A stretch of 42,946 nucleotides of DNA from Flavobacteriales bacterium. Its GTDB lineage: Bacteria > Bacteroidota > Bacteroidia > NS11-12g > UBA955. Shown piece after piece: positions 7,501-15,246 of the stretch; positions within the stretch are counted from its first letter, which is position 1, and the number at the start of each line of letters is the position of its first letter. Made by a program: the position numbers and the translations under genes. The DNA lies in contig CANGWH010000011.1 in assembly GCA_947457565.1 (NCBI GenBank), positions 1 through 42,946 of the forward strand. The letters run 5' to 3'. Under the pieces are notes generated by a model, which worked only from the letters and a program-made list of their open reading frames with translations, had not been told where the DNA came from and ran no database searches.

Positions 7501-7860
7501 TTACTGATCCTTCTTATCCTTGTTATTCAACGAATCAAATAACTTTTCGATTTTAACAACGTGATCCATTGTGTCGTCCTCAAAAAATACAATCTCCGGA
7601 ATTTTTCTCACCTGATTCTTCAATCGTTGAGCCAAAGAATGCCGTATAGCCTTGTTGTTTTCTTCCAACATCGTCATAATCGCTGACCTATTCGGGTTGT
7701 TAAAAAGGCTCAAATACACCTTTACATAACCCAAATCAGGACTTACATTAACCTCGCTAATGGTTATGAAAGCCCCTCCAGTCCACGATTTATTGATGGT
7801 AAACAACTCACCCAAATCTCGCTGAATTAACTTCGCAAATTTATCCTGTCTTAATCCCAT
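7501..7860 (-). CDS. rbfA: ribosome-binding factor A
   Basis: A small (119-residue) KH-fold protein that binds the 30S subunit during 16S rRNA maturation and cold adaptation. Family features: RQDKFAKLIQRDLGELF at the N-terminus, the ITISEVNVSPDLGYVKVYLSLF strand pair (broken here only by naming it in parts: ITISEVNVS, DLGYVKVYLS), and the RKIPEIVFFEDDTMDH motif near the end. The C-terminus is a short charged tail. It sits two bases after aroQ and just before the permease gene. Confidence 0.93.
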   Translation of the reverse strand: MGLRQDKFAKLIQRDLGELFTINKSWTGGAFITISEVNVSPDLGYVKVYLSLFNNPNRSAIMTMLEENNKAIRHSLAQRLKNQVRKIPEIVFFEDDTMDHVVKIEKLFDSLNNKDKKDQ

Positions 7861-7862
7861 AA

Positions 7863-8297
7863 TTATTGCATTTTACTCATTAAATAACGCAAAGCCAAAT
7901 CATAGCCGTACAATCCCAAACCCGTAATACAACCATCTGCCGCACCCAATAACAAATCCGTTCTCCGTTCTATTTCCCTTGCATAAATATTGCTAATATG
8001 AACCAAAACAACCGGCTTATGCATCGCCAAAATAGCATCCGCAATAGCGATGGATGTATGAGAATAAGCACCGGCATTTAATACCACACCCTCGATAGCC
8101 TCATCCACCTCCGCTTCTTGCAACGTATTAACCAACTCCCCCTCCACGTTAGACTGAAAATAATCCAACCCTATTCCGAAATATCGATTACGCAAATTCT
8201 CCAAATACTCCTCAAACGACTCCTTTCCATATATCTCTGGCTCCCGCTGTCCCAGTAAATTCAAATTGGGGCCATTGAGAATGAGTAATTTTTTCAT
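7863..8297 (-). CDS. aroQ: type II 3-dehydroquinate dehydratase
   Basis: Converts 3-dehydroquinate to 3-dehydroshikimate in the shikimate pathway. The 144-residue size and motifs are those of the dodecameric type II enzyme: LNGPNLNLLGQREPEIYG with the catalytic Tyr23, SNVEGELVN, LNAGAYSHTSIAIADA, and VHISNIYARE with the second catalytic His. It is first in the leftward seven-gene operon, and its -7 box ends five bases before the ATG. Confidence 0.95.
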   Translation of the reverse strand: MKKLLILNGPNLNLLGQREPEIYGKESFEEYLENLRNRYFGIGLDYFQSNVEGELVNTLQEAEVDEAIEGVVLNAGAYSHTSIAIADAILAMHKPVVLVHISNIYAREIERRTDLLLGAADGCITGLGLYGYDLALRYLMSKMQ

Positions 8298-8301
8298 ACT
8301 A

Positions 8302-8309
8302 CAAACTTA
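8302..8309 (-). promoter_or_regulatory. -7 promoter box for the aroQ operon
   Basis: The minus strand reads TAAGTTTG, a full match to TAnnTTTG. Its last G is five bases from the aroQ ATG, predicting a leaderless or almost leaderless mRNA. I see no good -33 TTG upstream. Confidence 0.5.
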
Positions 8310-8368
8310 CTCCCGATTTGTTGTTTACGTGTACATCTATGGCCGATTTTGATGTAATTTGTACCTAA

Positions 8369-9379
8369 ATGTCGAATATTAAGGTTTGCATAACAGGATC
8401 AACGGGGTTCGTGGGCGCGCATCTTACCTGCCAACTCCTAAAAAACGGTTATTCCGTGCGATCCTTGTACCGAGACAAAAACAAAATTAATTTCTTTAAC
8501 TCCATTCACCAGTATTACGAACTGCCCAATCACCTGCAGCCCGAATGGATAGAAGGTGATTTAAACAACACCGATGAATTGATCGCTCTTTCCGAAAATT
8601 GCGAGCTGTTTTTTCATTGCGCCGCAGCCGTATCTTTCAATAAAAAAGACCGTGATCTTTTACACCAAACCAATGTAATAGGAACAAGAAATGTAGTAAA
8701 TGCTTGCCTTTATAACAACATAAAAAAATTACTCTACGTGTCTTCTGTTGCCGCACTAGGCAGAAGTGAAGAAACCGAAATAATTACAGAAAACAATGTA
8801 TGGGCAGACAGTAAATACAACAGCGAATACGCAATTTCAAAATACAATGCAGAATTGGAAGTCTGGCGCGGAAAAGAAGAAGGCATAAACGTAATAGTGG
8901 TAAACCCAGGAATCATTCTGGGATACGGCGATACCTCATCCAGCGCACATCAAATCTACACAACCGTTCAAAAGAAAATACCGTTCTATCCCGCAGGAAG
9001 CAACGGTTTCGTGGGAGTAGAAGACGTAGCTAAATTGCTACTGTTCCTACTCAATAACAACGCTTGGAATCAACGATACTTGTGCGTTTCTGAAAATATC
9101 AGCTACGAAAACTTATTTAAAAACCTCGCCAATAAACTTCAAGTTCCTGCCCCAAAACGAAAATTAAATACGTTCACAATGCTACTTCTTTGGAAACTAT
9201 TTCGCTCTTTAGAAAACCTAAAAATAACAACTCCGATACCCTCCGATACCTTCCTCAGCTCTTCTAAAATTAGCACCTACAACACCATTCATAACAATCT
9301 GCTCAACGATTTTGTGTACTTCCCTATCGCCACTGTAAATCATTATGCATTAATAAAGATGGGTTTTACAACCGAATAA
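8369..9379 (+). CDS. NAD(P)-dependent epimerase/reductase, extended SDR family
   Basis: A 336-residue extended short-chain dehydrogenase. The nucleotide-binding motif GSTGFVGAHL lies at the N-terminus, and YAISKYNAELEVW carries the catalytic Tyr-x3-Lys. The middle segment VNVIVVNPGIILG and the downstream GFVGVEDVAKL resemble dihydroflavonol-4-reductase-like and other sugar or steroid dehydrogenases of this superfamily. The substrate cannot be assigned. It is divergent from aroQ with a 71-base gap; a shortened -7-like box (TAATTTG) at 8355-8361 ends eight bases before the ATG. purQ follows 27 bases downstream. Confidence 0.85.
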   Translation: MSNIKVCITGSTGFVGAHLTCQLLKNGYSVRSLYRDKNKINFFNSIHQYYELPNHLQPEWIEGDLNNTDELIALSENCELFFHCAAAVSFNKKDRDLLHQTNVIGTRNVVNACLYNNIKKLLYVSSVAALGRSEETEIITENNVWADSKYNSEYAISKYNAELEVWRGKEEGINVIVVNPGIILGYGDTSSSAHQIYTTVQKKIPFYPAGSNGFVGVEDVAKLLLFLLNNNAWNQRYLCVSENISYENLFKNLANKLQVPAPKRKLNTFTMLLLWKLFRSLENLKITTPIPSDTFLSSSKISTYNTIHNNLLNDFVYFPIATVNHYALIKMGFTTE

Positions 9380-9390
9380 ACCCTTTTTCC

Positions 9391-9398
9391 TACCTTTG
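9391..9398 (+). promoter_or_regulatory. -7 promoter box for purQ
   Basis: TACCTTTG matches TAnnTTTG and is followed by CACAGATT before the ATG at 9407. Transcription would begin a few bases before the start codon. Confidence 0.55.
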
Positions 9399-9406
9399 CA
9401 CAGATT

Positions 9407-10093
9407 ATGAAAATTGGTGTAGTAATTTTTCCAGGTTCAAATTGCGATAGAGACCTAATTCGTGTTTTAAACGATTATACCTCACAACCAATCCTTGAGC
9501 TGTGGCACAAAGACACCGATCTACAGGGTTGTACACACATCTTTCTGCCCGGTGGGTTCACCTATGGCGATTATTTGCGTACAGGAGCCATCGCTAAGTT
9601 GTCTCCCATCATGGAAAGCGTTAAAAACCACGCAAATGCAGGGGGCTTTGTAATGGGTATTTGCAACGGGTTTCAAATTCTTTGCGAAAGTGGATTGCTA
9701 CCAGGTGCCTTGTTGAGAAATACAAACAGACAGTTTATCTGTGAAAATGTCTACCTAAAACCCGGTTCCAACCAAACCGCCATCAATAAATCTTTAGATA
9801 CAGAAAAAACCTATTGTATTCCTATTGCCCATGGGGAAGGAAGATTCTATTGCGACGAATCCACCCATGCCGAATTGATGAATAACAATCAAATAATTTT
9901 CCGTTACGCCGATGCAAATGGAAACGTTAATGATAGCACCAATCCAAATGGTTCCATCGATAATATCGCTGGTATTTGCAATGAAGGTAAAAACGTATTC
10001 GGCATGATGCCACACCCCGAACGCGCCTACTCAGACTTCTTATTGAACACAGATGGTAAGTCGTTCTTCAACAGTTTGTTCGATGTAAACTAA
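9407..10093 (+). CDS. purQ: phosphoribosylformylglycinamidine synthase subunit PurQ (glutaminase)
   Basis: The glutamine amidotransferase subunit of the three-part FGAM synthase (PurS, PurQ, PurL) in purine synthesis. It is a class I amidotransferase: the nucleophile is Cys86 in GICNGFQIL and the His/Glu pair is in PHPERA near the C-terminus; FPGSNCDRD and [11 protein letters not shown] are family motifs. The 228-residue length fits the stand-alone subunit. The matching purS gene is about 33 kb away at the other end of the window, so the complex is not encoded in one operon; no purL is present here. Confidence 0.95.
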   Translation: MKIGVVIFPGSNCDRDLIRVLNDYTSQPILELWHKDTDLQGCTHIFLPGGFTYGDYLRTGAIAKLSPIMESVKNHANAGGFVMGICNGFQILCESGLLPGALLRNTNRQFICENVYLKPGSNQTAINKSLDTEKTYCIPIAHGEGRFYCDESTHAELMNNNQIIFRYADANGNVNDSTNPNGSIDNIAGICNEGKNVFGMMPHPERAYSDFLLNTDGKSFFNSLFDVN

Positions 10094-10519
10094 CAACAGA
10101 AACAAAAACACTTGCTACCTAATTGTCGCAAATAACCGGAATCACAGAACAGATTACGCCTCAAAATAATTAATCTACCGCCAACTTTCTAGGTGGTTTT
10201 TCAATAATATATTTTTGAATTGTTGGTTTTTGGCTTCTTTCATCCCCGCAAATCGTTTGTTCGTCCTAAAATCTACTAATTTCATCGGTATTACGGCCCT
10301 GTTTACCAACTTCTTTACAACGATTTGAGGGTTTGGCATGTCTTTCGTGTAGTAAAAAGCAATTACTGCCATGAAATCAAACGCTGCATCCGTAAAACAA
10401 GTGAAACAAGTTGAAGAAAAACCTATACCTCACCAGCGAAGTGATAAAAACATCAAACAAGAAGCTGCTGGTGTTTAAATCAACGCTGATTCCATCAATT
10501 ACTAAGCGAAACCCTTTAA
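10094..10519. other. 426-base region without a recognised gene
   Basis: Between convergent purQ and prfA. Two short open frames start back to back at a CATG: a minus-strand frame of 65 codons (10175-10372, Lys/Asn-rich) and a plus-strand frame of 35 codons (10371-10478, beginning MKSNAASVKQ). I recognise neither, and neither has a convincing promoter box or family motif. They may be chance frames or remnants of a decayed gene. A half parS-like GTGAAACA occurs near 10400 but lacks the other half. No strong terminator hairpin was seen. Confidence 0.4.
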
Positions 10520-11590
10520 TTATTGGGTAAATTCTTTCATGCGCTCTGCATTTTCAGCTATTTGGAGCTGATTCAAAATATCTTGTATATCTCCATTTAC
10601 TATGGCCGGTAAATTATAAAGAGTTAACCCAATACGATGGTCTGTTACCCGCCCTTGCGGATAATTGTAGGTCCTAACCTTTGCACTTCTATCACCCGTG
10701 CTTACCAACGTTTTTCTCCGTGACGATATAGCCTCCATGTGCTTAGTATACTCAATTTCGTACAACTTAGTAGCCAACATCTTCATTGCTTTTTCACGAT
10801 TTCCTAGCTGATTTCGTTCCGTTTGACAGATAACCACCAACCCCGTGGGAATGTGAGTTAACATTACCTTGGTCTCTACCTTATTTACGTTCTGACCCCC
10901 TGCGCCTCCACTCCGTGCAGTTTCCATCTTAACATCTGCTGGATTTAATTGCACATCTACCTCTTCGGCTTCTGGCATAACCACTACACTTGCCGCTGAA
11001 GTGTGTATCCGTCCCTGGCTCTCCGTAGCCGGTACACGCTGTACACGGTGCACGCCACTTTCATATTTCAATACACCATAAGAACCCGGTTCTTCCACCT
11101 CAAACACTACTTTTGAATATCCCCCCATCGTCCCTTCGTTTTCTTCAACAACATTAATCCTCCATCCTCGTGCATCACAGTACCGTTGGTACATACGATA
11201 CAAATCTCCAGCAAATATAGAAGCTTCATCTCCGCCAGTCCCAGATCTAATTTCAACTACTGCAGGTTTAGCATCTTCAGGATCTTTTGGTAAAAGTTGA
11301 ATACGTATTTTTTCCTCCAATTCCTTTTCCTGACTTTCTAACAATTCCAATTCCTCTTTCGCCATATCACGCAACTCTTTATCCTTCTCACTTTTAAGTA
11401 TTTCTCTCGCCTCCTGAATTCCGTAATACCATTTTTTATATTCGTGATACGAGGCTACTACCTCTTCCAAATCTTTGTATTCCTTATTTAATTTTGTGAA
11501 ACGCTTAACATCAGAAGCTACTTCCGGACTACTTAACAACAACTCAATTTCTTTGAACTTTGCGTAAACCGCCTCTAATTTTTCTAACAT
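10520..11590 (-). CDS. prfA: peptide chain release factor 1
   Basis: Terminates translation at UAA and UAG. The stop-codon recognition tripeptide of RF1 is present (PAT in [17 protein letters not shown]), and the GGQ motif that enters the peptidyl-transferase centre lies at about residue 230 in [15 protein letters not shown]. The coiled N-terminal domain and the [15 protein letters not shown] segment are typical. Length (356 residues) is normal from the ATG at 11590; an in-frame codon four residues earlier is less likely. It is followed by a 426-base gap and preceded by a clear -7 box. Confidence 0.97.
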   Translation of the reverse strand: MLEKLEAVYAKFKEIELLLSSPEVASDVKRFTKLNKEYKDLEEVVASYHEYKKWYYGIQEAREILKSEKDKELRDMAKEELELLESQEKELEEKIRIQLLPKDPEDAKPAVVEIRSGTGGDEASIFAGDLYRMYQRYCDARGWRINVVEENEGTMGGYSKVVFEVEEPGSYGVLKYESGVHRVQRVPATESQGRIHTSAASVVVMPEAEEVDVQLNPADVKMETARSGGAGGQNVNKVETKVMLTHIPTGLVVICQTERNQLGNREKAMKMLATKLYEIEYTKHMEAISSRRKTLVSTGDRSAKVRTYNYPQGRVTDHRIGLTLYNLPAIVNGDIQDILNQLQIAENAERMKEFTQ

Positions 11591-11599
11591 ACTAAAACA

Positions 11600-11607
11600 C
11601 AAAAATA
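11600..11607 (-). promoter_or_regulatory. -7 promoter box for prfA
   Basis: The minus strand reads TATTTTTG, with the last G ten bases before the prfA ATG. The remaining 11608-11823 gap toward lpxH is AT-rich, and I see no other feature in it. Confidence 0.5.
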
Positions 11608-11823
11608 AGACAGGATTTTATTAATACCCTCTTAAACGATTATAAAGTCTTGTCACCATCAAATAAATACGCGTAATCACTGGTAACTGATTTCAGAAAC
11701 TATTTTAAATCATTCTCATTGACATAAATGAACGAAATACACAATCCTATTTCCGATGTCATTAAAAAACAGCCTACTTTCTTTGAATTACTATATTAAT
11801 AACTACTTCATAGAATAAAACCG

Positions 11824-12633
11824 CTATGAAACAGGAATTAAAATAAAATTATCACCGTCAAATACACCATAATTACCATTTCCTAACCAATGACCCAAAT
11901 TGATATATCTCGATTTTTCTGATAATGATATATCAAGTAGCAAATGTCGATGACCAAAAACAAAATAATCAACGATTGCTTTATCGTTACTCACTATTTC
12001 TACAGTTTGCTTATCCGAAAATACTTCGTCTTTCGGCGTTTGATTTTTTAAAATATCCAAACAATACTGAGTCAAAAATTCTTTGTTATCACCCAAATAT
12101 TTATCCTTAGTTATGCCCTGAGATAATCTACTCTTAGAACTTAAATACCTCGCAAATCTGACACCAATATCAGGATGTAACCATTTAAAAATATATATAG
12201 AAATTGGATGTAAAAATATGTATTTTAAAATCTTATATTTAGTATCACCAGGACCTAGACCGTCACCATGGTGAACATGAAATTTAAAAGATCTAAAATA
12301 AAATTCTGTTGGTTCCCTTAATATTTTAACACCGCAATAATCCACTAAATAATTGCCATACCAAAGATCATGATTGCCAGGAAATAAGTAAACATTGGTT
12401 CCTTTACTCCTTAATTCCGATAATACGTTCAGTAATCGAAAAAATCCCTTCGGTACAACCTCTTTATACTCAAACCAAAAATCAAAAATATCCCCCAATA
12501 GAAAGATGCTATGAGCATCATTGCTTATTGAATTCAATACATCAACTACCTTTTTTTCTCGATTAATACTGATTTCACCTTGAGGCATACCAAGGTGAAA
12601 ATCTGAAAAAAAGTATAATTTATTTTTATTCAA
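11824..12633 (-). CDS. lpxH: UDP-2,3-diacylglucosamine diphosphatase
   Basis: A calcineurin-like metallophosphatase of lipid A synthesis that cleaves UDP-2,3-diacylglucosamine to lipid X at the inner membrane. Metal-binding motifs appear in order: SDFHLG, LGDIFDFW, PGNHDLWYG, HVHHGDGLG and FGHRHLL. The 269-residue size is close to the Bacteroidota form. The start must be TTG at 12633: the codon two positions before it is the pheS stop, and the next in-frame Met lies inside the first metal motif. pheS precedes it by three bases, so it is probably expressed by coupling to pheS. Confidence 0.92.
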   Translation of the reverse strand: MNKNKLYFFSDFHLGMPQGEISINREKKVVDVLNSISNDAHSIFLLGDIFDFWFEYKEVVPKGFFRLLNVLSELRSKGTNVYLFPGNHDLWYGNYLVDYCGVKILREPTEFYFRSFKFHVHHGDGLGPGDTKYKILKYIFLHPISIYIFKWLHPDIGVRFARYLSSKSRLSQGITKDKYLGDNKEFLTQYCLDILKNQTPKDEVFSDKQTVEIVSNDKAIVDYFVFGHRHLLLDISLSEKSRYINLGHWLGNGNYGVFDGDNFILIPVS

Positions 12634-12636
12634 AAA

Positions 12637-13650
12637 TTAATAATTTTTAAATTGATTTAATAGTCTTAAATCGTTAATAAATAAATCTCTTATATCATTA
12701 ACACCATAACGTAACATAGTAATTCTATCGATACCCATTCCAAAAGCAAATCCAGTATATTTTTTGGAATCTATACCGCAGGATTCTAATACGTTTGGAT
12801 GAACCATCCCACACCCTAAAACTTCCAACCAACCTGTCCCTTTAGTAAGTCGTTTGTTTTCTTCAGTATCTATTCCAGCCCAAATATCCATTTCCGCACT
12901 TGGTTCAGTAAATGGAAAATAACTCGCTCTAAATCGAACTCTTGTTCCCTCCCCAAAAAACTGTTGCACAAAATAATACAACGTTTGTTTTAAATCAGCA
13001 AAACTCACGCTTTCATCTATATATAAACCTTCAATCTGGTGAAAAAAACAATTACTTCTAGAACTTACTGCCTCATTTCTATAAACCCTTCCTGGCATAA
13101 TTAATCGTAATGGAAGCTTTCCTTTTTTCATTTCGCGAATTTGTACACTGGAAGTGTGAGTGCGTAACACATGTTCTCCAATAAAAAAGGTATCCTGCAT
13201 ATCCCTCGCTGGATGATCATCAGCAAAGTTTAGAGCGCCAAAATTATGATAATCATCTTCAATTTCAGGACCCTCAGCTAAATCAAAACCCAAAGTTGAG
13301 AATATATTAACTAATTCATTTTCAACGATTTTCAATGGATGTGGACTCCCAGGTTGATACTGATATACAGGAATACTCGTATCAAATACGCGGGTATTGT
13401 TTGTTTGTTTTCTGGTTTCCTCGCTATCTCGTTGGGCCTGCCAAACTTCTTCGGCATACCTTTTTAATTGATTCAAGGGTCCACCAATAGACTTTTTATC
13501 GTCCCCTGAAAGTAATTTAAATTCATCCAAGAGAATTGATATTTTGCCTTTTTTTGATAAATACAACAATCGAAAACTTTCTGCTGTTACGTTATTATCA
13601 AATTTATAATTGTCAATTTCCTGTTGAAGCAATGTTATACTTTCAATCAT
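12637..13650 (-). CDS. pheS: phenylalanine--tRNA ligase alpha subunit
   Basis: Catalytic subunit of the heterotetrameric PheRS. The class II motifs are intact: motif 2 in LIMPGRVYRNEAVSSRS and motif 3 in GFAFGMGIDRITMLRYGV; the FTEPSAEMDIW segment and GWLEVLGCGMVHPNVL belong to the phenylalanine and adenylate pocket. An N-terminal coiled-coil arm of about 85 residues precedes the core. Length 337 is normal. No pheT is adjacent, which is usual in this phylum. Its promoter lies in the AT-rich gap, with a -7 box ending five bases before the ATG. Confidence 0.97.
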   Translation of the reverse strand: MIESITLLQQEIDNYKFDNNVTAESFRLLYLSKKGKISILLDEFKLLSGDDKKSIGGPLNQLKRYAEEVWQAQRDSEETRKQTNNTRVFDTSIPVYQYQPGSPHPLKIVENELVNIFSTLGFDLAEGPEIEDDYHNFGALNFADDHPARDMQDTFFIGEHVLRTHTSSVQIREMKKGKLPLRLIMPGRVYRNEAVSSRSNCFFHQIEGLYIDESVSFADLKQTLYYFVQQFFGEGTRVRFRASYFPFTEPSAEMDIWAGIDTEENKRLTKGTGWLEVLGCGMVHPNVLESCGIDSKKYTGFAFGMGIDRITMLRYGVNDIRDLFINDLRLLNQFKNY

Positions 13651-13654
13651 AAAG

Positions 13655-13662
13655 CAAATCTA
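13655..13662 (-). promoter_or_regulatory. -7 promoter box for pheS, with -33 TTG
   Basis: The minus strand reads TAGATTTG, a full match, with the last G five bases from the pheS ATG. A TTG on the same strand at 13680-13682 lies 17 bases upstream of the box and could be the -33 element, making this the most complete promoter in the window. Confidence 0.6.
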
Positions 13663-13978
13663 AATAATTCTAAACAGAGCAACTGAATTTTAGTAAAGTT
13701 TCTATGATATAAGATTTGAACATATAGAATCAACCTAAAAAGTAATATATTAATATCTTTATTTAAAAGTAGTATTATATAAGTATTATATCTATGTGGA
13801 TATGTAGATATAATTGGTTTATTCCTTATTTTTATTTATATCTTATTGATATATAATGTTTTATTATTTTTATTTAGATAAATTGGTTTGTGATAAATGC
13901 AATTTTATCATTGAGAATTACTCATATAAATTCGTTTTTATTACTAGCTATTGTAGTTTGGCACTTTTACTGTTTTAA

Positions 13979-13994
13979 TATTTCACGTGAAAAG
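13979..13994. other. parS: parS-like ParB-binding site A
   Basis: TATTTCACGTGAAAAG contains a perfect 12-base palindrome TTTCACGTGAAA and matches the ParB/Spo0J consensus TGTTTCACGTGAAACA at 13 of 16 positions. It is non-coding, at the edge of the AT-rich stretch and just past the lipoprotein stop codon. Confidence 0.55.
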
Positions 13995-13998
13995 ACTT

Positions 13999-15246
13999 TT
14001 AATGGTATGTTATTCCAGTATTAAATAACTCTTTTTTTGGTAATATTAAGTTATTTTCAAGCTTATTGTTGATGATTAGATCGTCTTTGAAATTATATAG
14101 AATTATTTCATCAGCATTTTCTTCTCTTATTTTATCAAAAGGTATGATAGACACTATGCTTTGATACGTGCCTGTAGGAAGGTAAATAGAATCTGTGTTA
14201 TTGATGTTGAGTAAAAATTGATATTCTGTATTTTTTAAATAGATGTAATAAGTAGTTATCGAATCTTTTGGCAAACTAAATTTAAGTTTTCCCAATGGGT
14301 ATGTTTTACCTTTAGTAGGTTTAGTGGTTTTAGTTAAAACGATAGGAGAATGTATTTGGGTATTGCTGTCATTGAAATTGTGTTTTTCTTTATAATAGAA
14401 ACTGTCTTTATTTTCTATTATTTGAAAGATTTTCCCCTGATTTAAATTAATTTTTGGTTGATTCCTATATTCTATGCAACTATCGCCTTGATATAAGATA
14501 TGGTTATTGATTTGACTGGTAGTATATGATCGGATGCTTTTAATTTTGAGAGTTGTATTGCTATCAATATTTTTAGATTCCTTATATAATTGTATTCTTG
14601 GTATTAGATGGTGAATGATAAGAGTGTCTTGTGAATTAAAGTTTATCTGTTGTAATTTATAGTGTAAGTAATCTTCGTTTTCATCTACTTTATAGTTATT
14701 GTTATCTTTATTAATAACGGTGATTTGTTTTTCTGTGGTCGTTAAATTTTCAAAGCGATAATAGTTTCCTTGAGTATTTGATAGAAGAATGGATGTATCT
14801 TCTTTAATGAAGATAGTTATTTTAGTGTTTTTTGTTTTATTTAAGACATGGATATATCCTGTATCTTGTGTTAATGGTATGTTTTTGCCCAAATAAGGAT
14901 TGGATTCATTTAAGTCAACTATTTTATTTTGTAGATAAATGGTCCGAGTATTTTTTGGGACATTTATTTGAATAGAGTTTCTATGTACTGAAGTTGTGAT
15001 CTTGCCTAACGGGGAAATAGTAAGTTGGCCTTTTACGGTGATATTCTCGTTGAAATCAATGTGAATGTTTTTATAATTATCGGATGAATCAATGTTAAGT
15101 TTTGTTATTTTTGGCGATGATGTATCTTTCGGTCCTCCTGTTGGTGTAACTGGGTTTCCACAGCTGTATATATAAATAGTAATCAGTATTAATAGAATAC
15201 GTAGAAGTTGATACATTGAACAGATTTGATTTTTCATAGTGTTCAT
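13999..15246 (-). CDS. Ig-like domain lipoprotein (GGPKD type)
   Basis: A 415-residue lipoprotein. The N-terminus has a hydrophobic stretch and a lipobox ending IYSC (Cys29), followed at once by GNPVTPTGGPKDTSSPKI, the signature of a Bacteroidota lipoprotein family with a bacterial Ig-like (SbsA-type) domain. The rest is beta-rich and unusually high in Asn, Lys, Ile and Thr, in line with the very AT-rich DNA here. Its role is unknown; it is expected to be anchored to the outer membrane. The ATG at 15246 overlaps the mnmG stop by four bases. Two further Met codons (residues 4 and 11) are possible starts. Confidence 0.85.
   Translation of the reverse strand: MNTMKNQICSMYQLLRILLILITIYIYSCGNPVTPTGGPKDTSSPKITKLNIDSSDNYKNIHIDFNENITVKGQLTISPLGKITTSVHRNSIQINVPKNTRTIYLQNKIVDLNESNPYLGKNIPLTQDTGYIHVLNKTKNTKITIFIKEDTSILLSNTQGNYYRFENLTTTEKQITVINKDNNNYKVDENEDYLHYKLQQINFNSQDTLIIHHLIPRIQLYKESKNIDSNTTLKIKSIRSYTTSQINNHILYQGDSCIEYRNQPKINLNQGKIFQIIENKDSFYYKEKHNFNDSNTQIHSPIVLTKTTKPTKGKTYPLGKLKFSLPKDSITTYYIYLKNTEYQFLLNINNTDSIYLPTGTYQSIVSIIPFDKIREENADEIILYNFKDDLIINNKLENNLILPKKELFNTGITYH

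Larger units (their letters stand above)
13651..13998. other. AT-rich non-coding stretch, candidate chromosomal replication origin (oriC)
   Basis: A 348-base gap between the leftward pheS start and the 3' end of the Ig-like lipoprotein gene. By my count 13681-13980 has 56 G+C in 300 bases (about 19%), far below the flanks. It holds a direct repeat of TAGATA(T)AATTGGTTT at 13805-13820 and 13875-13889, a 9-base repeat AGTATTATA at 13771 and 13782, and one DnaA-box-like 9-mer, TGTGGATAT at 13795-13803 (eight of nine to the reverse of TTATCCACA). A parS-like palindrome closes its right end. The G/C strand bias changes around here. An origin is inferred from these together; no cluster of perfect DnaA boxes is visible and no dnaA gene is in the window. 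Confidence 0.5.

Noticed and set aside
10175-10372. 65-codon minus-strand open frame as a real gene
   Set aside because: No recognisable family, promoter box or conserved motif; kept only as part of the description of the gap.
10395-10410. A GTGAAACA sequence looking like another parS site
   Set aside because: Only the right half matches; the left half (AAAACAA) does not, so it falls well below the four reported sites.
13889-13897. TGTGATAAA as a second DnaA box
   Set aside because: Aligned to TTATCCACA it has several mismatches and lacks one base of the core; not distinguishable from AT-rich background.
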